This document shows positions 13,953 through 19,278 of a stretch of DNA of 19,278 nt, one piece after another. The stretch is from Bradyrhizobium sp. (GTDB lineage: Bacteria > Pseudomonadota > Alphaproteobacteria > Rhizobiales > Xanthobacteraceae): NCBI GenBank assembly GCA_028290165.1, contig JAQGKJ010000779.1:1-19278 (forward strand), given 5' to 3'. The first letter of the stretch is position 1, and every line of letters starts with the position of its first letter. The notes beneath the pieces were generated by a model. The model did no database searches. It was given only the letters and a program-made list of their open reading frames with translations, and had not been told where the DNA came from. The position numbers were made by a program, and so were the translations under genes.

Positions 13953-14651
13953 TCAGGCGGCGTCCACCAGTACCAGCTCGGAATCTTCCAGTGCGGTGAT
14001 CTTGAGCCGCGCTTCGTCGCGGATGGCGACGCCGTCGCGGGCGTTGACGCGCACGCCGTTGACCTCGACCGCACCCGCGGCCGGGACCAGATAGAGGTTG
14101 CGCGTTTTGCTCGGCGCATACTCCGCGCTTTCGCCGGCCTGCAGCGTGGTGGCGAGCACGCGTGCGTCGGCGCGGATCGGCAGCGCGTCCTTGTCGTCCG
14201 CAAACCCGCTGGCGATGGTGACGAAGTTGCCGGAGCGATCCGCCTTCGGGAACGGCTTGGCGCCCCAGGTCGGCTGGCCGCCCAGCGTGGTCGGCTCGAT
14301 CCAGATCTGGAAGATTTTTGTCAGGTTCGGCTCCAGATTGTATTCGGAGTGACGCACGCCCGAGCCCGCACTCATCACCTGCACGTCGCCCGCTTCGGTG
14401 CGGCCCTTGTTGCCGAGACTGTCCTGATGGGTGATCGCGCCCTCGCGGACATACGTGATGATTTCCATGTTGGCGTGCGGGTGCGCCGGAAAGCCGGTAT
14501 TCGGCGCGATCTCGTCGTCGTTCCAGACGCGCAAAGCGCCGTGGCCCATATTGCCGGGGTTGTAATGGCTGCCGAACGAGAAGTGGTGTTTTGCTTTCAG
14601 CCAGCCGTGGTCGGCACTGCCGAGTTTTGCAAATGGTCTAAGTTCGATCAT
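13953..14651 (-). CDS. Pirin family protein (YhhW-like quercetinase)
   Basis: 232 residues from the ATG at 14651, preceded by AAGGGAAAA at suitable spacing; a longer in-frame start at 14744 adds 31 residues with no family similarity and would run across the promoter region. The bicupin begins MIELRPFAKLGSADHGWL. Metal ligands fall at His57, His59 (FPAHPHANME), His101 and Glu103 (GSGVRHSEYN), the same positions as in E. coli YhhW, which has quercetin 2,3-dioxygenase activity. The natural substrate in this organism is unknown. The gene is divergent from a LysR regulator with about 110 bases between, a common arrangement in which the regulator controls pirin in response to quinones, flavonoids or oxidative stress. 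Cytoplasmic. Confidence 0.92.
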   Translation of the reverse strand: MIELRPFAKLGSADHGWLKAKHHFSFGSHYNPGNMGHGALRVWNDDEIAPNTGFPAHPHANMEIITYVREGAITHQDSLGNKGRTEAGDVQVMSAGSGVRHSEYNLEPNLTKIFQIWIEPTTLGGQPTWGAKPFPKADRSGNFVTIASGFADDKDALPIRADARVLATTLQAGESAEYAPSKTRNLYLVPAAGAVEVNGVRVNARDGVAIRDEARLKITALEDSELVLVDAA

Positions 14652-14768
14652 GGGATTTTCCCTTGGATTTGAATTCGGTTGCCGTTTGGATATCCGCTTT
14701 CCGATGGTGTTAAAACAGAAACTAGATAAACTCATTGTTTCCAATTTTGATCTGATCGGATGGCCCCA
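14652..14768. promoter_or_regulatory. Divergent pirin-LysR promoter with inverted repeat
   Basis: This short AT-rich gap between divergent genes contains GAAAC (14718-14722) and GTTTC (14737-14741), an inverted repeat in an A/T-rich setting that suits a LysR-type binding site. It lies about 70 bases from the pirin start and 28 from the regulator start, so one bound protein could act on pirin and on its own gene. Confidence 0.45.
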
Positions 14769-15683
14769 ATGGCAAAACTTCCGGATTTTGAAGGCCTCGC
14801 GATTTTCGCAAAAGTCGTGGAATTACGGTCGTTTGCGGGGGCGGCAAGCGAACTGGCGCTGTCCAGGGCGACGGTGTCCAAGGCCGTCACCCGGCTGGAA
14901 GAGCGGCTCGGCGCGCGGCTCTTCAACCGCACCTCGCGGCGGCTCGCCTTGACCGATGCCGGGCAAAAACTGTCCGAGCGCGCCGCGCGCCTCCTGGCCG
15001 ACGGCGAGGCGGCGGAGAACGAGGCCCTGGCGCAATCGGTAGCGCCGCGCGGGCTGGTGCGCTTGGCGGTACCGATGACGTTCGGGGTGAAGTCGGTGGC
15101 GCCGATCCTGCCTGAGTTTCTGGCGGCATATCCAGATGTTGCGATCGACCTGCATTTGAGCGATGCGATGGTCGATCTGATCGGCGAGGGTTTTGATGCA
15201 GTCTTGCGGATCGCGAGCCTGCCGGATTCGTCGCTGATCGCGCGGCGGCTGTGCGCGATGCCACGCTACACCGTGGCGTCGCCGGCCTACCTGAAGCGTT
15301 ACGGCCGGCCGACCCATCCGATGCATCTCGCGCAACACAGATGTCTCGGGTATGCCTACCTCTCCACCGCCGGCGTCTGGAATTACACCAATTTGGCGGG
15401 CGAGCAGGCGAGCGTCCGCCCGGCAGGCCCGCTGCGCGTCAACAATGGCGAAGCGCTGATGCCGGCGCTGCTGGCGGGGCTCGGCATTGCCGATCTGCCG
15501 GACTTCATCGTCGGCGATGCCATTGCTTCGGGCGAGGTCGAGGTGATCCTGAAAGGCTGGAAGCAACCCGAGGGCTCAGTGCATCTGGTGACGCCCCCCG
15601 GCGGCCCGCGTCCCGCGCGCGTCGAGGTGCTGGCGGATTTTTTGGCGAAGCATTTTGCAAGGGGCAAGAAGGGGAAGGCTTAG
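14769..15683 (+). CDS. LysR family transcriptional regulator
   Basis: 304 residues from the ATG at 14769, preferred over the ATG at 14760 because GGATGG precedes it and family members start MAKLPDFEGL. The N-terminal winged helix-turn-helix spans about residues 3-62, with FAGAASELALSRATVSKAV as helix-turn-helix and LEERLGARLFNRTSRRLALT as the wing. The effector domain follows, with RLAVPMTFGVKSVAPILPEF and YPDVAIDLHLSDAMVDLIGEGFDAVLRI, typical for the branch that includes regulators of quinone and oxidoreductase genes. It is divergent from pirin, its likely target, and a GAAAC/GTTTC repeat lies between them. The inducer is not apparent from sequence. Confidence 0.93.
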   Translation: MAKLPDFEGLAIFAKVVELRSFAGAASELALSRATVSKAVTRLEERLGARLFNRTSRRLALTDAGQKLSERAARLLADGEAAENEALAQSVAPRGLVRLAVPMTFGVKSVAPILPEFLAAYPDVAIDLHLSDAMVDLIGEGFDAVLRIASLPDSSLIARRLCAMPRYTVASPAYLKRYGRPTHPMHLAQHRCLGYAYLSTAGVWNYTNLAGEQASVRPAGPLRVNNGEALMPALLAGLGIADLPDFIVGDAIASGEVEVILKGWKQPEGSVHLVTPPGGPRPARVEVLADFLAKHFARGKKGKA

Positions 15684-15699
15684 CTCTACGCGCGTGGTT

Positions 15700-15733
15700 G
15701 GTGGGCACGGCGCGAAATGCGCCTTTGCCCACC
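15700..15733. terminator. Strong hairpin between LysR and Bug genes, possible terminator/repeat
   Basis: Outer arms GGTGGGCA/TGCCCACC and inner arms GGCGC/GCGCC form a nearly continuous 13-bp stem with loop GAAAT. It starts 16 bases after the LysR stop. There is no T-run, so it may be a dispersed palindromic element rather than a classical terminator; I recall similar GGTGGGCA...TGCCCACC units in Bradyrhizobium intergenic DNA. Confidence 0.55.
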
Positions 15734-15797
15734 TACGGTTCAGGATATAGGCTACACCCAACAACGAAAATGAAAAACCTCCGGGGGAAAACTGCCG

Positions 15798-16787
15798 ATG
15801 AATCGACGTGAACTTTTGAAGGCGACAGCGGCGCTGCCGCTGGCGCAAGTCGCGGGCTCGAATGCCGCTTTCGCGCAAGCCGCCTGGCCGACGCGCAACA
15901 TCGACATGATCGTGCCGTGTCCGGCCGGCGGCCAGGCCGATCTCGCAGCGCGCCCGGTGGCATTGGCGCTGGAAAGAATCCTCGGCAAGCCCGTGATCGT
16001 CGACAACCGCGCCGGCGGCGCCGGCGGATCGATCGGCAATGCAGCCGCAGCCCGCGCCGATGCCGACGGCTATACATTGCTGATGACGCTGTCGTCGCTG
16101 GCGGTCCTGCCCGAAGCCGACCGGCTGTTCGACCGCCCGGTGGCCTATGAAGTCTCGCAATTCGCCCCTGTCGCGCGCGTGCTCGCCGATCCCACGCTGC
16201 TCGCGGTGCCGGCCTCAGCGCCATGGAAGACGCTGCAGGAATTTGTCGACGACGCCAGGAAACGTCCCGGCGAAATTCCCTATGGCTCCTCGGGTCCCTA
16301 CGGCACGCTGCATGTGGCGATGGAAATGTTCGCGGCCTCTGCCGGCATCAAGCTGCTGCACGTGCCGTTCCGCGGCGCCGGCCCCGCGCTGACCGCGCTG
16401 CTGAGCGGCACGGTGCAGGCCTTGGCGTCGGCGCCGGGCACGCTGAAGCAGCAGGTCGATGACGGCAAGATGCGGGTGCTGGCGAACTGGGGCGCGGAGC
16501 GGATCGCGAGCTTTCCCGACCTGCCGACGTTCAAGGAGTTCGGCTACAAGGATGTCGAGTTTTACATCTGGGCCGGGCTGTTCGCGCAGCAGTCGCTGCC
16601 GGCGCCGATCATGAAGCGGCTGCGCGAGGCGATGGCTTCAGCCGTGAAAAGTCCTGAAGTGACAAAGACCTTCGAGACCGCGGGCAGTCCGGTGGCCTAT
16701 CTGGACGCGCCGGAATTTTCAAAATTCGTCGCAGAGGACTCCGCGCGCCTGATCGCAGCGGTGAAGAAGATCGGCAAGGTGGAGTAG
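15798..16787 (+). CDS. Bug/TctC-type periplasmic solute-binding protein
   Basis: 329 residues, usual for the Bug family of tripartite tricarboxylate transporter receptors. The signal peptide (MNRRELLKATAALPLAQVAG..AFA, cleavage near residue 26) has a twin-arginine look, NRRELLK. The mature protein shows WPTRNIDMIVPCPAGGQADLAARP at 30-53, VIVDNRAGGAGGSIGNAAAARADADGYTLL, then PYGSSGPYGTLHVAMEMF and HVPFRGAGPALTALLSG, the conserved Bug blocks that bind a carboxylate ligand between two lobes. GGGGG lies about ten bases upstream of the ATG. No TctA/TctB membrane genes are in the window, so it is an orphan receptor, as most Bug proteins are; it may feed a distant transporter or serve as a sensor. 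Ligand unknown. Confidence 0.93.
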   Translation: MNRRELLKATAALPLAQVAGSNAAFAQAAWPTRNIDMIVPCPAGGQADLAARPVALALERILGKPVIVDNRAGGAGGSIGNAAAARADADGYTLLMTLSSLAVLPEADRLFDRPVAYEVSQFAPVARVLADPTLLAVPASAPWKTLQEFVDDARKRPGEIPYGSSGPYGTLHVAMEMFAASAGIKLLHVPFRGAGPALTALLSGTVQALASAPGTLKQQVDDGKMRVLANWGAERIASFPDLPTFKEFGYKDVEFYIWAGLFAQQSLPAPIMKRLREAMASAVKSPEVTKTFETAGSPVAYLDAPEFSKFVAEDSARLIAAVKKIGKVE

Positions 16788-16952
16788 GGGCCAAGCCCAT
16801 CATTCCGGGATGGTCCGAAGGACCAGAAATCTCCCAATTTTCACAATTTGTTGTCCGCCACGAACCTTCGGAGGCCTCATTTATTTTGAAGCGTGCAGGG
16901 AAGCAACCTGCCATTTCGTCCTATGCGCGCAACCCGAAAAGAGGGATCGGAC
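16788..16952. other. Intergenic region with REP-like remnant
   Basis: After the Bug stop codon, ATTCCGGGA followed by GGTCC-GAA-GGACC (around 16804-16824) forms a small hairpin resembling the end of a dispersed palindromic repeat. A second short hairpin (GCAGG 16895-16899 with CCTGC 16907-16911) lies upstream of the small secreted protein. Its promoter must be here; I could not define boxes confidently. Confidence 0.35.
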
Positions 16953-17258
16953 ATGCGAGAGCACAAAATCGTATTGAGTCTTGCGACGTTGGTCGCCTCC
17001 GGCATCGCCATTCAAAATCCGGCTTTGGCGGAGGAGCACCGGGGAACGCTCGAACAGCAGATGGCCTGCACGCCCGACGTCTGGCGTCTGTGCTTCGACC
17101 AGATACCGGACGTCAACCGGATCACGGCGTGCCTGCGGCAAAACACCCCGCAGCTCTCCGGACCGTGCCGTTCGGTGTTCGATTCAAATGCCAGCGTGCC
17201 CGATCAGGCGGCGGCGAAACGCCGCAACGATCAGTCGAAATCCTACGGCAATCAATAG
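16953..17258 (+). CDS. Small secreted four-cysteine protein
   Basis: 101 residues from the ATG at 16953, preceded by GAGGGATCGG; the in-frame start at 16893 would add a non-conserved, signal-disrupting stretch. Residues 1-26 are a Sec signal peptide (KIVLSLATLVASGIAI..ALA, cleavage before Glu27). The mature part holds four cysteines at 39, 47, 60 and 72 in the pattern ACTPDVWRLC ... ITACLRQNTPQLSGPCRSVF, like the cysteine-rich repeat found in many small secreted rhizobial proteins and distantly in the eukaryotic GLG1 repeat. Two disulphides are likely in the periplasm. The tail is polar and lysine/arginine-rich. Function unknown. It converges on the YbaK-like gene with only four bases between. 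Confidence 0.75.
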   Translation: MREHKIVLSLATLVASGIAIQNPALAEEHRGTLEQQMACTPDVWRLCFDQIPDVNRITACLRQNTPQLSGPCRSVFDSNASVPDQAAAKRRNDQSKSYGNQ

Positions 17259-17262
17259 ATGC

Positions 17263-17718
17263 TCAGCAGACGTCGACCCATTCGGCGTTGACGAGGTCGG
17301 CCAATCGCGATGGCGCGATGCGTACCGCGCTGTGGGTCGAGCCCGCGGCCGGCACCACCTCGTCGAATGTCCTCAGCGACAGGTCACAATAAACCGGCAG
17401 CGGTGTTTTCAATCCGAACGGACACACGCCGCCGACTTCATGGCCGGTGATGTCGGCGACCTCGTCGAGGCCGAGCATCTTCGGCTTTGCCCCGAACTGC
17501 GCCTTGAGCTTCTTGTTGTCCATCCGCGCCGTGCCGGCGGCCACGATCAGCACCACGCGCTCGCCGACCCGCAAACTTAACGTCTTGGCGATCCGTCCCG
17601 GCTCGACGCCATAGGCTTCAGCCGCCAGCGTCACCGTCGCCGAACTGACGGGGGACAAGATCACGGCGATATCGGGAGCGTTCTCGGCGAAGAACGCGCG
17701 GACCGACTCAAGGCTCAT
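17263..17718 (-). CDS. YbaK/ProX-type aminoacyl-tRNA deacylase
   Basis: 151 residues, full length for the YbaK/EbsC/INS superfamily of stand-alone editing domains related to the insertion domain of prolyl-tRNA synthetase. The conserved lysine is Lys45 in RIAKTLSLRVGERVVLIVAAGTARMD, and the GGVCPFGLK loop at 96-104 forms the other side of the pocket. Such proteins hydrolyse mischarged tRNA, commonly Cys-tRNAPro or Ala-tRNAPro; the exact substrate is not decided by sequence. Its ATG overlaps the last 11 bases of the dehalogenase gene, so the two are translationally coupled in a minus-strand operon. Cytoplasmic. Family assignment is firm, substrate is not. Confidence 0.88.
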   Translation of the reverse strand: MSLESVRAFFAENAPDIAVILSPVSSATVTLAAEAYGVEPGRIAKTLSLRVGERVVLIVAAGTARMDNKKLKAQFGAKPKMLGLDEVADITGHEVGGVCPFGLKTPLPVYCDLSLRTFDEVVPAAGSTHSAVRIAPSRLADLVNAEWVDVC

Positions 17719-18454
17719 GCGCCGCCACCAGATCGGGCAGTTCCGACAGCGCGCGAATCCGATAATCGGGCTGAAGCCCGAGCTCGTCCATCTGGGTCCG
17801 CAGCGCCTTGAACATGGTCAAGGGCGCGACGGCATCGCTCTTGACGCAGGCCAGCGCCATCGCCTCCGGCGTCACCCGCTCGATCCACGCGACGTTCAGG
17901 CCGAAGGCTTTGGCGCCGCAGGCGTCCCAGGGATTGGAGGAGACGAACAGCACCTGCGCCGGCGGCACGCCGAGAACGGATTCGATCAGGGAGTAGGCAT
18001 CCGGACCTGGCTTGAAGATCTTTTTGGAATCGATGCTGATGGTCGCGTCCAGCACGCGACCAAGGCCGCTGTTGGCCACCAGCCCGTTGAGCATCGCGGT
18101 CGAGCCATTGGAAAGGATCGCGAGCTTGCGGCCGCGCATCGCGGCGAGCGCCGTGCTCGCATCCGGATAGAGATCGAGATGCAGGTATTTGTCCATGATG
18201 CGGTCGAGCGCGCCCGCGTCATGCTTCAGCCCGAGCACCCGCAGCGTGTAGGTGAGCGAATCCGCCGTGATGACGGAGAAGTCCTCGTAACGCCGCATCA
18301 GCGAACGCAGCCAGGTGTATTCGAGCTGCTTGATGCGCCAGATCTGCGTGATGAGTTCGCCGTAGCCGGGAAACGCTTGCTCGGTAACGGCAGCCACCGA
18401 CTGGATGTCGTAGAGCGTGCCATAGGCATCGAACACGACGGCTTTGATGGTCAT
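17708..18454 (-). CDS. (S)-2-haloacid dehalogenase, type II (HAD superfamily)
   Basis: 248 residues. Every active-site position of Pseudomonas L-DEX YL has a counterpart, with small register shifts: nucleophile Asp9 and Thr13 in VVFDAYGTLYD, Arg40 in WRIKQLEYTWLRSLM, Ser115-Asn116 in LAILSNGS, Lys148 in IFKPG, Tyr154, Ser172 and Asn174 in VSSNPWD, and Asp177. The enzyme would hydrolyse L-2-haloalkanoic acids such as chloropropionate to D-2-hydroxy acids, through an ester on Asp9. This is much more specific than a generic HAD phosphatase call. It is the middle gene of a minus-strand operon, 23 bases after the amidohydrolase and overlapping the YbaK-like gene by 11 bases. Cytoplasmic, no signal peptide. 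The physiological substrate is unproven. Confidence 0.9.
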   Translation of the reverse strand: MTIKAVVFDAYGTLYDIQSVAAVTEQAFPGYGELITQIWRIKQLEYTWLRSLMRRYEDFSVITADSLTYTLRVLGLKHDAGALDRIMDKYLHLDLYPDASTALAAMRGRKLAILSNGSTAMLNGLVANSGLGRVLDATISIDSKKIFKPGPDAYSLIESVLGVPPAQVLFVSSNPWDACGAKAFGLNVAWIERVTPEAMALACVKSDAVAPLTMFKALRTQMDELGLQPDYRIRALSELPDLVAAHEP

Positions 18455-18477
18455 GGTGACACCCGTTGCTTGTTCGG

Positions 18478-19278
18478 CTAGATACCTAACAGCTTGCGCG
18501 CGTTGGCCTTCAATACTTTCGGGCGGATCTCGTCGCGAATCTCGAGTTTTGCAAAATCCGACAGCCAGCGGTCGGGCGTGATCACCGGCCAGTCCGAGCC
18601 GAACAGCATCTTGTCCTGCAGGATCGAGTTGATGTAGCGCACCAGGATCGGCGGGAAATATTTCGGCGACCAGCCGGAGAGGTCGATATGGACGTTGGGC
18701 TTGTGGGTCGCGACCGACAGCGCCTCTTCCTGCCAGGGGAACGAGGGATGCGCGAGGATGATCTTCAGCTCCGGGAAATCCGCCGCCACGTCGTCGAGGT
18801 ACATCGGATTGGAATATTTCAGGCGCATCCCCATGCCGCCCGGCATGCCGCTGCCGACGCCGGTCTGTCCGGTGTGAAACAGCGCGATCGCGCCGCCGTC
18901 GTTGATCGCTTCATACAGCGGATAGGCCATGCGGTCGTTGGGATAGAAACCCTGCATGGTCGGATGGAATTTGAAACCCTTGACGCCGAATTCCTCGATC
19001 AGCTTGCGCGCCTCGCGAACGCCTAATTTGCCCTTGTGCGGGTCGATGCTGACAAAGGGGATCAGCACGTCGGAATTTTGCGCGGCGACTTCCAGCATCT
19101 CGTAATTGTTGTAGCGGCGGAATCCGGTTTCGCGCTCTGCATCCACCGGGAAAATCACGGCGGCGATCTTCTTGGCCCGATAATAAGCCGCGGTTTCCGG
19201 CACGGTGGGCGGATGCTTGTTCGGCGACTTGAAGTAGTCGGCCATCTGCGCCTGGAAATCGTCGTAGCCGTCGTCACC
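18478..19278 (-). CDS. Amidohydrolase family protein (ACMSD-like), N-terminus beyond window
   Basis: The frame is open to the right edge, adding 11 codons (GDDGYDDFQAQ) before the Met at 19245, so that Met is internal and the gene is cut by the window. The visible 266 residues are the body of a TIM-barrel metal hydrolase of the amidohydrolase_2/COG2159 type. Counting from the Met at 19245, likely metal or catalytic residues are His94 (GFKFHPTMQGF), His124 (LFHTGQTG), His166 (ILAHPSFPW) and Asp218 (LFGSDWPV). The N-terminal H-x-H ligand pair should lie just outside. Members hydrolyse or decarboxylate carboxylates and lactones; the substrate here is unknown. First visible gene of an operon with the dehalogenase and YbaK-like genes. 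Confidence 0.88.
   Translation of the reverse strand, partial: GDDGYDDFQAQMADYFKSPNKHPPTVPETAAYYRAKKIAAVIFPVDAERETGFRRYNNYEMLEVAAQNSDVLIPFVSIDPHKGKLGVREARKLIEEFGVKGFKFHPTMQGFYPNDRMAYPLYEAINDGGAIALFHTGQTGVGSGMPGGMGMRLKYSNPMYLDDVAADFPELKIILAHPSFPWQEEALSVATHKPNVHIDLSGWSPKYFPPILVRYINSILQDKMLFGSDWPVITPDRWLSDFAKLEIRDEIRPKVLKANARKLLGI

Noticed and set aside
16304..16330. Possibility that the Bug protein gene belongs to a transporter operon
   Set aside because: No TctA/TctB-like membrane gene precedes or follows it in the window.
16858..16895. A general-stress (EcfG) promoter suggested by GAACC and a downstream TATT
   Set aside because: The -35 lacks the leading GG of GGAAC and the -10 does not match CGTT, so the similarity is too weak.

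Overview
The window looks like chromosomal DNA of a Bradyrhizobium-type alphaproteobacterium (order Hyphomicrobiales). This rests on high GC, strongly GC-biased third codon positions, the families present, and several intergenic palindromic repeats that I recall from Bradyrhizobium and Rhodopseudomonas genomes. No species can be named from the sequence alone. I see no tRNA, rRNA, insertion sequence or CRISPR array.

Left part, about 1-11,690: an exopolysaccharide (EPS) assembly and export locus of Wzx/Wzy type. From the left it holds the N-terminus of a GumC/Wzz-like chain-length protein running off the edge (minus), a 450 bp non-coding stretch with a tandem direct repeat, a Wzx-like flippase overlapping a DUF6492 protein (both minus), a Tat-exported GH10 glycanase directly abutting a GT2 glycosyltransferase (plus), a convergent GT-B glycosyltransferase (minus), a FemAB/CelD-like acyltransferase followed by a Wzy/O-antigen-ligase-like polymerase (plus), and a minus-strand pair of an ExoZ-like membrane acyltransferase and a secreted SGNH esterase. 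Inferred division of labour: cytoplasmic glycosyltransferases build a repeat unit, the acyltransferases decorate it, Wzx flips it, Wzy polymerises it, the GumC-like protein controls length and export, and the secreted GH10 and SGNH enzymes trim or de-acylate the product. The sugar-phosphate initiating transferase and the outer-membrane exporter are not in the window and may lie to the left.

Middle part, about 11,690-15,680: a DUF5996 protein, a possible 43-residue small protein, the quinone reductase WrbA, a three-hairpin palindromic element, and a pirin (quercetinase-like) gene divergent from a LysR regulator that probably controls it.

Right part, about 15,680-19,278: an orphan Bug/TctC-type periplasmic solute-binding protein, a small secreted four-cysteine protein, and a minus-strand operon of an amidohydrolase (cut by the right edge), an L-2-haloacid dehalogenase with a complete catalytic set, and a YbaK/ProX-type aminoacyl-tRNA deacylase.

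The most distinctive features are the GH10 enzyme and the esterase/acyltransferase pair inside an EPS locus, the duplicated TTAACCAT-containing element at the left, and mosaic palindromic repeats, one of which seems to have inserted into another.
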